Positions 1-11,552 of a stretch of DNA of 64,000 nucleotides are shown one piece after another. Source of the DNA: Mauremys mutica (lineage: Eukaryota; Chordata; Testudines; Geoemydidae). The number at the start of each line of letters is the position of its first letter. Within the stretch, counting starts at the first letter, position 1. The DNA lies in NCBI RefSeq assembly GCF_020497125.1, contig NC_059072.1, forward strand, positions 75,833,697 to 75,897,696, given 5' to 3'. Both the position numbers and the translations under genes were made by a program. Under the pieces are notes generated by a model. The model worked only from the letters and a program-made list of their open reading frames with translations. It was not told where the DNA came from and searched no databases.

Positions 1-1674
1 TTTCATTAGGTACACAGTGGGCGACTGTTGGGAGTGAGGTCTGCTAGAACTCACCTGCTTGTAACTGCAGGAATTTGACAATCTGAGCTATGCTCACCCA
101 GTTTATGGTGGATATCTGCTCAGTGCTACAGAGGAAGAGGGGAGATCCCCGGAATGCCCTCAGTATGTGCAGGAGGAGTCCGTACCTATCTGTGTGTGAC
201 CAAGAATCTCCATAGCTGAATGTATAATCCAAGAATACAGAGGATGTGAGGCCAATCCCTCCAATTGACTTTGTGATTAAATTTAAGCCTCAACCACTTG
301 CTGTCTTTGGTACACAGCATTAAATGCAAGTGTCTGACTTGAGAAAATGTTTCATCTGATTTAATAGCCATTTCCATCTATCATTCCAGGGATTTAATGG
401 GGCTTTCCAAGAGATTCCCCCCATACAATATATACTCAAAGGAGTATAAACAGGAGGTAGGATTTGAACTCCAGATCACCAAGTGAATTAGCTCACCAGT
501 AGCGTTAAACCTTTGCACCACGTGTTTTCCATGTTTTGTGTTTCAGTACTTTTCCTGTGCTTGCTCCCATTGGCTTTTTTACTCCGGCAAGCCAGTAACT
601 CATTCCTTCAATGGGCCACTTTGACTTCTTGCTTTTTAAAAATTAGGAACTAGTTTGCCTCATAAATTAAAAGGGAATCTTTGACCCAGAGGATCAAGTT
701 ATCCATTTGGCTTTGTGTTTTGCTCATGGTAATGAAAGGCAGGGCCTGGAGACCCACGTCAGATGTTCAAAGTTCATGTGTATGAAAAGCCGCAGTGTAG
801 ATTTTGGTACTCTATCACTGTGATTTATTTTGCCAGGTGTGCAGCAACCAAGCTAAGGAAACCATATGTTTTGTTGGCTGTGTACCAAGAAAAAAATTAT
901 TAATTTTTCTTTTCTTAAAAAGAAAAACACAAAACAAACATAAAATTAAAGCCTTTAAACTGGAATTAAAATAATTATTCAATATTCTGTGTGGGGTTGG
1001 CTTGGTATAAATTTACTCTATGGCATTCATCTTTGATATAAATTTAAAAGAATGTACTAAGGTTACAGAGATTAATTTGCTTGGCATTACAACACGCACT
1101 ACAAAGGCCAGAGTCCAGCTTAGCTGCATTAAATAGGTAATATATTTTGTTTAAAGTTTCAATTAAGACCTGGGGTCAAAAGATATAATGGTTCCCCTGG
1201 GATCTTGAACACTTTAATGCCAATATTGGGATTGCTTAAGGATCAGGCTTGGGTCTAGATGTCTTTTGCTTTCCTGGAAATATGATAGTATACAGTTGAT
1301 TGTATTACACTGCTTTTAAAACCACACAGGCCACCTGCTACGGTAATTCATACTTCTGCCAGTTTAGTGGTGTGAAAGAGAGCGAAATGAAGTGTTGGAG
1401 CTTTATGTTAATATTGAGAGATAAAGAGAAATATATAGATAATGTTGTTCAACTTATTGAATGGCAATTGCATTTCATCCATCTCTGCCTATTTTTCAAG
1501 TGCATTTCTGTTAAGCTTGATAACCATTTTTGATAGAGAGCTTCCTTTGTAACTTGCATCCAATACTATGTGCACTGAATAGTATGTGTACACAGTGCAG
1601 GTTATGAGGGAAAGTGGGGAGCAGAAAAAGAGGGACATTGATGGAACTTGGGACTTTTTCGTTGACTTATAAAC
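1..1674. other. Upstream TMTC2 intron, largely unannotated
   Basis: AT-rich sequence in the intron before the first visible TMTC2 exon. I see no conserved gene on either strand. The only oddity is a short open frame on the minus strand at 55-189 that ends at a good splice-donor-like sequence, described under findings. The rest shows homopolymer runs and no recognised repeat. Confidence 0.5.
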
Positions 1675-2550
1675 TGGCTGGAAAGGACTATCATGATCAT
1701 CTAGTCCAGGGATAGGCAACCTATGGCACGGGTGCCGAAGGCGGCATGCAAGCTGATTTTTAGTGGCACTCACACTGCCCAGGTCCTGGCCATCGGTCCT
1801 GGGGGCTCTGCATTTTAATTTAATTTTAAATGAAGCTTCTTAAACATTTTAAAAGCCTTATTTACTTTACATACAGCAATAATTTAGTTATATATTATAG
1901 ACTTACGGAAAGAGACCTCCTAAAAACGTTAAAATGTATTACTGGCACGCGAAACCTTAAATTAGAGTGAATAAATGAAGACTCGGCACACCACTTCTGA
2001 AAGATTGCTGACCCCTGATCTAGTCTGACCTCCTGCTCATCACAGGCCACAGAACCTCACCCACCCACTCCTGTAATAGATCCATAACCTTTGGCTGAGT
2101 TACTGATGTCCTCAAATCATTATTTAAAGACTTCAAGTTACAGAGAATCCACCATTTAACACTAGTTTAAACCTGCAAGTGACTCAGCCCATGCTGCAGA
2201 GTAAGGCAAAACCCCGCAGGATCTCTGCCAGTCTGATCCAGGGGAAACTTCCTTCCTGACCCCAGCTATGGCAATCAGTTGGACCTTGAGCATTTTGGCA
2301 AGAACCACCAGCCAGACACCCGGGAAAGAATTCTCTGTCGTAACTCAAAGCCCTCCCCATCTAGTATCCCATCATCGGCAGTTGGGGGATATTTGTTACT
2401 AGCAGTTGCAGATCAGCTACATGCCATTGTAGGCAGTCTCATCATACCATCCCCTTCATAAACTTATCAAGCTCAGTCTTGAAGTGAGTTAGGTTTTTCA
2501 CCCCACTGCTCCCCTTGGAAGGCTGTTCATAAATGAAGTTACCACTCAGT
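1675..2550 (-). mobile_element. CR1 LINE 3' fragment, interrupted by a hAT MITE
   Basis: Read on the minus strand this has the order expected of the 3' end of a turtle CR1 LINE. There is a region related to the 'not let the tail be split' segment (short blocks such as GGTGGATTCTC), then the terminal motif with TCAGACTAGATGATCATGAT. No ORF is intact. The copy is split by a 311-bp hAT-like element at 1707-2017 whose 8-bp target duplication (ATCTAGTC) lies inside the CR1 terminal motif. The CR1 therefore inserted first. Boundaries are approximate. Confidence 0.65.
1707..2017 (+). mobile_element. Non-autonomous hAT-like element, family A, copy 1
   Basis: The 311-bp element begins CAGGGATAGGCAACC and ends GGTTGCTGACCCCTG-like, giving imperfect terminal inverted repeats of the CAGGGGTNGGCAACC type. 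It is flanked by a perfect 8-bp direct repeat, ATCTAGTC, at 1699-1706 and 2018-2025, which is the hallmark of hAT transposition. It has no coding capacity. A second copy of the same length lies in the opposite orientation at 51132-51442 and can be aligned by eye over its whole length. Confidence 0.88.
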
Positions 2551-3690
2551 CTCTTTCCCAGCCTTCCCAATTTGCCTCCACACATGTTGCTCATGTGCAG
2601 ATGCTGAGCACATGTGCATGGTGAAAGGTTACTATCCATGGCAAGTTTTCTTCTTTCAGTCTCTAGGAAGTTAAATGATTTCTCCTTGTTGCTCTGCTGC
2701 ATTACACATGGACAGAAACCAAGCTGTCTTACACCAGTGGAAGCCATGTATAGTACTGGTGGGGGAGCCAGATTTTACATCTGTAATAGAAATAGAGGTT
2801 CACATCACGAATATGAAGATTTAGCACAGAGAGAGGAGTTTCTGTGTTGATGGTTATAACATAACTATCACTTTATTTGATTATTCTTTTGGGTGGATGT
2901 GGCCATTTGTACAAGCCTGTTAATATTGTTAAGACTCCTTCCCCTTTTGCCCCTTACTCCCAGTAAATGCTTTTCTTATTGAATTGCTTTTAAATATTGT
3001 TTAGGGCTCTTTTGTTGATATAGTCTTACAGTTCATGCTGTGCTAGACTTATTTTTCAAGAGCCAAACATGATTGAGCTGTGCAATGTGTGTCCCACACC
3101 ATAACCTGTGAAAAACATGATGCCCTGCACTTATGTCAGATTCAATAGTCAAAACATTGGGCATGCTTCTAATGAAGTTTTACTGGGAATTGTTTAATAA
3201 TGTCCATTACAAAACATTTATTTTCTTTAAATGTATATAAGCTGAACATGAGGCCTTTTTTCTCCTCATGCAAATACTTGATTGTACATTAGAGAGGTGC
3301 TAATAATGGAGTTCGCTACAGTGGGAAGAAAAGGTTGTGCTCCCCATCTCCCCTATTCTTCTACCTCACCCCCAAGTAGGTTACTGTCGTTTATATCGGC
3401 TCATGCTAAGCTGAATATGAATCTTTGGGCTGATTGAAACTTCTGGCTGTTTTGTTTTAGGATTCTAATTATTCAGACTGAGTACAAAGATTACAGAAGT
3501 GAATTGCTAAGGTGGTTGTGGGTACTACATTTGAGACCATTTTTTTCCAAGTTCCAAAGGCTTTTGTTCACATTTTTCTTCTCCTTTGGACAATCAATCT
3601 CTATTCTCCTGTAAAACACTTTAAATTTTTTTATACATACAGTATTCTGGAAAGGCCAAGAGCCTATGAGTTCAATATTTTAACATATTA

Positions 3691-3830
3691 GAAATCTGGA
3701 TTAAAAATGAGTGTAACCATTACATTTTCAGACAGAAATATAATCTGATATCTAAACTGTGAAATCTGGATTAAAAATGAGTGTAACCATTACATTTTCA
3801 GACAGAAATATAATCTGATATCTAAACTGT
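3691..3830. repeat. Perfect 70-bp tandem duplication
   Basis: Positions 3691-3760 and 3761-3830 are identical, each starting GAAATCTGGATTAAAAATGA and ending ATCTAAACTGT. There are exactly two units and no mismatches. The flanks do not continue the repeat. The unit matches no mobile element I know, so it is a simple local duplication, either recent or an assembly artefact. Confidence 0.97.
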
Positions 3831-4580
3831 GCTACTGGTATACTAATTATGCATGGTCCAAATGGTAAGTCCTTTTATCAACAGCACTTTGAAAAGAAAT
3901 ACACTGTTGACACAATGTCAATGTTTACCTCTTCAGCAATGGCTAATTTTTTTTACGTTACATCTACATAAAATGAAAGGTATAAGAGACAAATTATCTT
4001 TTCATTTACAAATGTTGAGTCATTGCATTTGTTCTCTCTTTAGTGACTGTGGGTGACACATCTGTCTGAAACTAAAAATCAAATAACTATCTCAGCTGAG
4101 TTGTTTCTCAATGATTTCTTTTTTCACTGGAGTTTTCAGACTATACTTCTTTAAGGACTGTCCTGTTCCTTGTTGAAATTCATTTGCTTTTTATTTTCAT
4201 CCCTCTCCATCCAGTTGTAGGATTTTTTTAAAAGTTGATTTTCATTCTAATTAAACCAAAAATCTGAGTCTCCATTTTGATTGGCTGCAAGTGGCCTATA
4301 AGAACACAGTCAAATCCATATAAATGGGTAATTGACTCCACTCCAGCAAAAAAGCTTATAAAATGCTGTGTGCTCTGAGAAGTCTTCAAAGAGATTCTTC
4401 TATGAAAGAAAAAAAATATGCTTGTTCTGTGTACAGTATACTTCATATACATTAAGATCACATGCACCAATGGCTCTGGAGAAGCTCTGTGTGCAGAATA
4501 TGCTTATTAACAATAGTGTGCATGCTGCATTATAGATTAAACATAACTATTAAGCATAGCTATAACAGTGCTTTTAGCTT

Positions 4581-4643
4581 TATTATTTGCACGCATACCC
4601 TAGTAGCTCAGAAAAAGCTACTAGGGTATGCGTGCAAATAATA
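4581..4643. repeat. Perfect 28-bp inverted repeat with 7-nt loop
   Basis: The left arm is 4581-4608 (TATTATTTGCACGCATACCC...) and the right arm is 4616-4643. They are exact reverse complements with no mismatch. The 7-nt loop is CAGAAAA. The arms also contain the near-palindrome AGCTACTAG at the loop side. No terminal repeat or target duplication of a known transposon is seen. Confidence 0.96.
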
Positions 4644-4668
4644 TGTTCTGTGATGATGTTCTGTGATG
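4643..4668. repeat. 13-bp direct tandem repeat beside the hairpin
   Basis: Two exact copies of ATGTTCTGTGATG sit at 4643-4655 and 4656-4668, starting within the last base of the hairpin arm. Such adjacency of a perfect palindrome and a short tandem duplication is typical of a template-switching replication error. That origin is an inference. Confidence 0.9.
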
Positions 4669-5655
4669 ATGTAACAGTACAGTACAATTGATGCAATATA
4701 ATTTTATAAAATATATCTCCTTTTATTCTATTTTGAATTCCATTTTTGTCAGTGCAAAGGCCAAGTTTATGTTTTGTAACTCTGTACTCTGAGATTTTGT
4801 ACACCAAGGTTTTGCCATTTTTTATTGTTTTTTTTGTTTGTTTTTTGCATATTACAAACACTTTTAAAATACTACCTGATAATACTAAGAAGCAGGTTGC
4901 AATGCATCTATCCTGACTATAGGTAATATATATCTGTATTTGTCTTTTTGTATCTTCAGTGACACAGTACTCCAGAAATACGATGCTAATAATAATTTAA
5001 AAAAAAATCTAAGCACATGGTATCTATAGAGGCATAATGCTGGTACATTCGCAGCTCCATAGTAGTCTGCTCATCAATATATTTAACATGTTCCCCTCAG
5101 GAAAATGGCCTTTGCTTGGGGTCTTCAGATTTCAGGATTTCTTAGTGCTGAAAATATAACAACATTATTTGTGGTATGTTGGATTTTTTCTAATATCTGC
5201 CCGAAGTAGAAATAATCCAATATGTAAATCCCTCTTGTTTATGAACAAACTGGAAGTAAAGACAGGTAGTGATCCTAATCTAGAACTGCATAACACTGCT
5301 TGCCTTCCTGTTTGCCCTAAATAGTCCCCTGTTTTGTTCTTTTGCACTATATGAGACATGTTGGAAATTCATAACTCCTTTCTTCCCCTCTTTGGTGCTA
5401 AACCATATCACAATCCACTCCTTTGCAAGTGTAAAGTGGTAAATTTGACTCCTAGAGAAGATAACTCATTGTAGCCACCTAATCTTTTGTTTTTCTTTTC
5501 ATCACTAATCACTCTTTTCTTATTATCTTTGTTTTTTTAACTGATCATTGTTTTTGTCTTGAATTGTTTCACATCTTTTCCACTGTGATGATTTAAGTGT
5601 TGTTTTCCTGTTTCTAAGAAGTTTTGAAATGGTTTTTTTTTTGTTTTATAAATGG

Positions 5656-5833
5656 AGATATACCAATCTCCTAGAACTGGAAGGGACCTTGAAAGGTCAT
5701 CAAGTCCAGCCCCCTGCCTTCACTAGCAGGACCAATTTTTGCCCCAGATCCCTAAGTGGCCTCCTCAAGGATTGAACTCACAACCCTGGGTTTAGCAGGC
5801 CAATGCTCAAACCACTGAGCTATTCCTCCCCCC
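5656..5833 (-). mobile_element. tRNA-derived SINE with CR1-type tail
   Basis: Read on the minus strand from about 5833, the element begins TAGCTCAGTGG (box A) followed by TTTGAGCATTGGCC. A GAGTTCAATCC box B follows about 30 nt later. Then come a tRNA-unrelated body and a tail with GATGACCTTTCAAGGTCCC and CTTCCAGTTCTAGGAG. This matches the tRNA-derived SINEs described from cryptodiran turtles, whose 3' tail is shared with CR1-like LINEs and lets them borrow CR1 reverse transcriptase. The C-run upstream and A-rich sequence near the tail suggest the ends are within a few bases. Confidence 0.88.
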
Positions 5834-7773
5834 CCCATGTGTGCCTGTATTGTAAGATACCCGAGGGTTCTGATGTTTATAAAAAGAAAACACCTTAGAC
5901 CGGTTTTTGCGATGGTAATAGAAGTGTTGCAATTGATTCTTCTCTGTTTTGTATAGTATACAGAATAAACTAATTTTGAGTTTCAAGGCTTTTGTTGGCA
6001 TAGGTGTAGTTAAAGGATGCATTATATCCATTATGCTTTCCTTTGTACTAAAGTATTAAATAAAAAGGGTTCTTGGTGAAACAATGTACAAAACACTTTA
6101 AATATAGCATCATATATAAATATACTAAGTAAATTACAGCTGCAGTGTAATAATGAGATCATCTATCCCATCCCCTTCCCAGTGCGGGATTGCCTTTAAA
6201 GCTGGGTAATCTAAAGAGAATATTAGGTGAATAATTCCTCCCCGAATTTGAAATTTGTTGAATAATTCCAATATTGTAGGGTCCCCCTATATCCCGTCCC
6301 CCACACCAGTTGAACTTTACATTGGTGAGGCGTGTCTTGTTTTAGAAGTCCCATTGGATATGGCTTCCACCAGTTTCAGGTTTAAAGTTCACAGAATACT
6401 AAAGATAGGAATCTGTAGATTAATGTTACTGCTGAGAACTCATTTAACCCTGCAAAATATTGGATGATCATGTAGCTGTGGGGAGCCATCAAAAGCTTTC
6501 CTCTTGGTATCTCACTATGGCTTCTATTCAGCAGAAGCACTTAAGCACAGGGTTGAGTGCTTTTGCTGAATTGGGGCCTAGATTCCTGTACATTGACTTG
6601 TTCTCCTTATGGTTTCTGAGGTATCTTTGAAACATTGTGACATATAACAGATTTCCTTCTGTGCCTTTGTGATATAGTATGCCAAAGTGGGATATAAATT
6701 CATTAAACTGCATAGGTTTGACCGGATATATTGTCAAACTGAATTTGTTATATGGCACCATTTCTATTTTCGGTATGAGCACTTTACAAATGAATGTGTT
6801 AAATGCTGATAGTGTGAAGGTAAATGGAGCAGCCAGTTTGTATTCTGCAGGTACTTTCATATCTCATGTCACTGGGTGCTCTATTAAGGATTTACTGAAA
6901 ATTAGATCATTCACATTACAAACCTTCGTGCATATATACAGTAGTAACTGTCAAGTATCACTAATCCTATTTTAAACTTTTTGTCCCTGTGCAGATATAT
7001 ACATAAAATCTCATCCTAAATGACAAAATCCAATCCCTATATGTCTAATCCAATGGAATGGTTGAAAAACATCTCAAACCATAGAAGCTTTTATTTGTTT
7101 TACTTCACTTTAACCAAGAATATGGCCAGATTGATTGAACTGAAATTTTGCAATATTTCCCGCCCCCCATCTGGGACAAACCCCCATCAAATCCTTAACC
7201 TGAAGTGATTTTTTAATAGCAGGGCTCTAAATCCTTCCCCCCAAAAAAAAACAGTTATAGAGGAAACCCTGATAGACCTTCAGCTGTAGTCACACAATCA
7301 AAAGCTGCTATATTACAGACAGTTAGAACCTGGGCTTTACAGGCAGAAAACAAGCTTTCAATAGAAATGCTTGAATATGGCCAGCAAAGGAGAGCAATTT
7401 TAAAGTCTTCAGGGGAGCTTTCTGTGTGGACAGTTTGACATTTAGGTCAGTAAATTCAGAGTTGAATTTTTGGATGCACAGTCAACAATACCCTCCAGGA
7501 GAAGGTCATTTAATAGGTTTTGCTGTGAAATATTTGATTTCTAAAACCGTCCTCAATTTAATCTGCCTAGCAGCCTTTCAAGCACATCTGTTTAGCTCTC
7601 CAGGTCCTTATATTATCATCCATCCTGAGAAATATTTGATAAAATTGTGTCTCTTCATAAGTTTGAATAGTGCACTGTGCATTGTTGGATCTATGAGACT
7701 ATTATCGATGGGTCTGGCAACACCACACATTAATGTTGTCTGTCACTTCCAATTATCATTAGCATTGTCATTC
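5834..7773. other. Intron, no recognised gene
   Basis: AT-rich intron with only chance open frames that overlap on both strands. A degenerate palindromic stretch around 6515-6600 (GCAGAAGCACTTAAGC pairing loosely with GCTTTTGCTGAATT) resembles the short amniote MITE relics also seen at 9600-9690 and 49940-50050. Confidence 0.4.
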
Positions 7774-7899
7774 ATCTGATAAAGTGGGTATTCACCCACG
7801 AAAGCTTATGCTCCAATACATCTGTTAGTCTATAAGGTGTCACAGGACTCTTTGTTGCTTTTTACAGATCCAGACTAACACGACTACCCCTCTGATACT
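7774..7899 (+). mobile_element. Penelope-like element 3' tail (solo)
   Basis: This stretch contains AAAGTGGGTATTCACCCACG, then AAAGCTTATGCTCC, TAAGGTGTCACAGGACTC and AGACTAACACGACTACC. The same ordered blocks form the 3' end of the longer Penelope-like element at 60258-61509, so this is a severely 5'-truncated copy. It contains a short GTGGGTATTCACCCAC palindrome that would fold into a hairpin. No coding sequence remains. Confidence 0.85.
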
Positions 7900-8439
7900 T
7901 GACTTTCAATTATAAGACCCTATTTTCAATTGCTTATAATTTTGCCTAACTGTCACCATTCAGAAATTTTTCATGCCAGATGTCTGCCTCAGATCTTTTT
8001 TGGGGGAGGAGTGGGGAATTCTCAGCTAAAAGAGTTCAGCCATTTCTGAGAATGGGGCAAGAGAAAATATGTTGTTGTGCTCATGTTGATTTTTGGTGGC
8101 CTGTTCTTTGAATAGCTGTAGCACCTCATGCTTTGAAGCAGTGACGTGAAAACTATGAGGGTGGGGTGGTCTTCGTGTCAGGGATGTGCCTTTTTCCATC
8201 CCAGTGCAAATCTGCCCAAATAGGACTAAGTTATAATTCTTTGAAATATCACAGTTTACACATGCTCAATAGAGACTTCTTAGATTTTAGCGACTAAATT
8301 CCCTGAAGGTTCAATCCACATTGGGCATACTACAGCCTGGGACCAAGCAGGACTTTTCTTGAAATTGTAGCTTAGAGCTGCTGCAGGCCATGATGGGTCT
8401 CTAAGTCAGAGCACCTAAACTGACTACAGGGAGCAGGTC
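7900..8439. other. Intron, nothing recognised
   Basis: No repeat family, exon or structured element is evident between the Penelope tail and the purine-rich block. Confidence 0.4.
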
Positions 8440-9300
8440 TCTCCTCTGCTGTCAATGACGCCCTACTGGGCCCAGGCACTGTAGAGGAAGCTGACCAATT
8501 TGAATGCAGAGGGAACAAGACTTGCAGATGAGAAGCAGAGTAGATTTGGATAAGAAGTCTGGGGAGAGGGAGAGGGAAACTAGGACTAGGAGTTGAGGTG
8601 GGGAGGGAGAGTGGGACTGGCTGAGCAAGGAGATTGGGACTCGGCGCTGAGGAGGGAAATGACCAGTGGGGACTGGGAACCAGTAGTTTGGGAGGAAACT
8701 GAGATAAAATGAGAAGCCAGGAGGGGGAGCCTGGGACTGGCTGAGCAATTAAACTGTGACTTAGAGCTAGTGACGTGGCAGTAAAGTGGTGAGGGAGGAG
8801 GAAAGATATATCAGAAGAGGAACTGTGGTGCAGCGGGAAGCAGTGGTGTTGCCTGGGCTAAGAGATGAGGACAAGGAGCTGAGGTGGGGGAAACACTGTA
8901 ACTAGAAGAGAAGCCCAAGGACAGAGATGGGGTTTGGGAGCCAGTGAGGATAGGGAACGGGGACAAGGAGTTCAGAATGTGGACAACTGGAGTTCGGGGT
9001 GCTGAGGAGAGACCAATTGGAGTGTTAGAGAGAGTGGGAGAACTGGGACTGGGTGGGGAAAGAGACAAGGAATGGGAGGAAGGTCAGGGAATTGTGAAAA
9101 GCTGGGCAAAGAGACTGGGAGTTGAGGGAGAGGGCCTTAAGGACAGGGGAGTCCAGAGGAGTGAGACGAGGCTATGCTCAGCAAGGGGACTGGGACAGGG
9201 ATAAGAAAACTGAGGAATGGAGACTGGGACTGACTAGGTGAGGAGAATGGAACTTGGATGGGGAAAAGACAAGACTCGGACAAGGACAGTTTGGAGTATA
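8440..9300. repeat. Purine-rich degenerate repeat block
   Basis: About 860 bp of strongly G/A-skewed sequence. Degenerate phrases recur: GGGACTGG, GGCTGAGCAAGGAGA, GGAGTTGAGG and GAGAAGCC-like words. The spacing is irregular, so it resembles an old minisatellite or a repeat derived from one. Open frames on both strands are by-products of the skew and are not genes. Confidence 0.6.
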
Positions 9301-10622
9301 AAAGATAGGATGTGATTATGTCATTAAAGACTGTAGCATAATGCATATGCACAAGGAGATGCAAATTCAGGTTGATGAGGCAGCCTTAATTGTGTCATTT
9401 TTTAACTTATGACTGCTTAACTTTGCAACTGTAATCATACTGTTTTGCATGTAGTAGATTATAATTTGATGCCATTCATTTGAGAATAGGTTACTGGACT
9501 GAGCATGGGGTTGGAACTCCTGAGATCTAACCCCATTTATTCTGCTGAATTAGCATGTGGCCTTAGATAAATCACAGTTTATACATATGGGGAAAACAAT
9601 GTCTGTTAGTTAATAGGTGCAATCCTGACCCTATTGAAGCCATTAGTCTTTTTGCGATGGACTTCAGTGGGGCCAGGATTTCACTAAATGTGTCTATAGC
9701 AGAGTAAATGGATGTAATGATGTAAATGCAGAGTAGTATTATTCTGAAAACTGCCATACTTCATTTTTTATTAATTGTTTGATCCTTCTTATTTCTGATT
9801 AGCTTTGCAAGGTTTTGTTTGATTTTTCCCTTCAAATTGTTTCTTCTACACTACATTAAATGCATTTTCAAAAATTTCAAGATTGCTGCCCCAAAGTGCA
9901 TTTCTGTCATTGCCATCATTCTCCCACTATCCTTGTACATTTGCTGTCTGAGTCTTTCAGAGCACAGGATTTTACTTTGAGAAGTTTGTCAGATTTTGAT
10001 CCTTTTTCACATATTGGCTTCCATAATCCTTACAAAGTTCAAATCAGATTAAAGCACTAGAGATGTTATACAATGATTGCAGGGCACCAGACTTCGCCAG
10101 CTGTGGTGTGTTTTGTTTTTATCTATGTCCTCCCTCATTATTCTAGCCTTCTTTGGGGACTTTTCTTAACCTACCTCAGGTTTTTTTACCCTCATCTGTG
10201 ATCTTGATGTCTTATGGTTAAACACAAATTCATGCTGTATTTTCACTGATACTCCATGCTGTGTAATGTGAATTGATTAAAAAGAAATAGCTTTTGCATA
10301 GCAGATGTGATGTTAATTTGGTTACTTTGGGAATTTTGATTGATACTCCCACTTTCAGTTCCTTTCCAACCAGACTTTCATCTCACTTGTGTTCTTTCAT
10401 CCTTAATAAGACTATTCCTCCGTGCCTTCATCACCAAGGTGTCCATAAAGTTAGTTTGTTCTCTAACTTGCTGGCATTGAAAGCAATGCATTGTCTTAGG
10501 GGTCTTCGTTCATATATAGGTGAACAATCACAATGTAGAACTTTTTTTTTAATTTTTGCAATTCAAATGATAAATCTATTAAAATCCTATGTCCTCAGAC
10601 TGGTTATAATTTTACTTCATAG
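9301..10622. other. Intron immediately upstream of TMTC2 exon A
   Basis: No gene is seen. A short symmetrical stretch at about 9615-9685 (CAATCCTGACCC facing GGGGCCAGGATTT) looks like a relic of a small palindromic MITE. The last 80 bp lead to the TTTTACTTCATAG acceptor of the TMTC2 exon. Confidence 0.4.
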
Positions 10623-10744
10623 GAGAAGCCTACATGAGACTGAGCAAGCTGCCTGAAGCAGAACACTGGTATATGGAGTCGTTGCGATCCAAGACTGACC
10701 ACATCCCAGCACATCTAACATACGGGAAACTTCTGGCTCTAACG
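10623..10744 (+). CDS. TMTC2: TMTC2 internal coding exon A (TPR region)
   Basis: Coding exon of 122 bp between an AG acceptor at 10621-10622 and a GTGAGT donor at 10745. It enters in the middle of a codon (two bases, GA) and leaves in phase 0. The translation starts EAYMRLSKLPEAEHWYMESL and ends in ..HLTYGKLLALT. In TPR register, the split first codon would be Gly8 if the previous exon ends in G. Ala20 of that repeat falls in the PEAEHW stretch, and the next repeat begins near IPAHLTYG. I recognise the sequence as the C-terminal TPR array of TMTC2, a multi-pass ER membrane protein of the TMTC family known for O-mannosylation of cadherins, whose TPRs face the lumen. The frame continues exactly into the exon at 36361. 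The main alternative is a TMTC paralogue. The preceding exon is outside the window. Confidence 0.88.
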
Positions 10745-11552
10745 GTGAGTTAATCTGCCATTTCTGAGAGTAAATACTAGAGCTCCCAAAAGAAGTGTTA
10801 CCAAATAGCTTTCACAGAAGTGAGGTAGAGGGATAACCTGGCCTTGTGGCATTCTTGGTCTGGAAATTTATTATGATGCTATTAATAAATACTTTGTATT
10901 TCAGTAGCATCTTCCAATTCAGGAACTAAATATACTGTAAAACATCACCTATATATCTTTGTAACCCCTTGCCCATTAACGAAATGCAGCCACCTTTGAG
11001 GAGGAAGACAGCAGCTGTAGTATAGCTCACAGTAACCATATACAAGTTTATAACAGGAAATAAAGAATATTGTATCCATCTGAAAGATACGTGCATTAAG
11101 ATTAAGGGTTTGTCTACAGAGTGGGATAATGCATTGTACGAGAGTGTGATCTTTATAATGCACTAACATGTTGCACATTAGTTGGTCTGTATTGACCCTG
11201 TTGGGGTGCACTAAAAGTTCCCTGGTGTGAACTAATGTAGTCTGTTTCAAATTGTATCATAGTGCTGTTCTGTGAGGTCAAAGCCCTAAGTTACTTTATT
11301 ATAGTTGATTCAGATTGTGAATGTCCTTATTTTAATATTAAAATATCTTTGTTTGCATACCGCCTTTCATCTAAGGATCCTAAAGCATTTACAGACAGCA
11401 GTTGGGCCGTGCAATAATGTGATACATTAAAACATTATCTTTATTTTACAAGGGAAACTGAGGTATTCCTCAGTGGTGAAGTGTCTTTCCGAGTCATACA
11501 GCACTTCAGTAGCAGAGCTGGGACTGGAACCCAGAACACCCAATTACTTGTC
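10745..11552. other. Intron between TMTC2 exon A and the Harbinger element
   Basis: No gene or recognised repeat is visible. The phrase around 11450-11530 (GAAACTGAGGT...AGCAGAGCTGGGACTGGAACCC) resembles a dispersed amniote repeat, but I cannot assign it to a family. Confidence 0.35.

Larger units (their letters stand above)
2551..5655. other. Intron with two local rearrangements, no gene
   Basis: No coding exon or recognised dispersed repeat is visible in this stretch. It contains the 70-bp perfect tandem duplication (3691-3830) and the perfect hairpin with an adjacent 13-bp tandem repeat (4581-4668), listed separately. Confidence 0.5.

Noticed and set aside
4581..4643. Possible microRNA precursor
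   Set aside because: The stem is perfectly paired and short, without the mismatches and flanking stem typical of microRNA genes; kept only as a structural oddity.
5656..5833. Functional tRNA gene on the minus strand
   Set aside because: A and B boxes are present, but the sequence continues into a SINE body and CR1 tail and lacks a full tRNA fold.
7426..7779. 117-codon + strand open frame running into the Penelope tail
   Set aside because: No recognisable family, and its end lies inside a transposon tail; most likely chance.
8811..9204. Ser/Pro-rich and Gly/Glu-rich open frames on opposite strands
   Set aside because: Both are products of the purine-rich repeat block.
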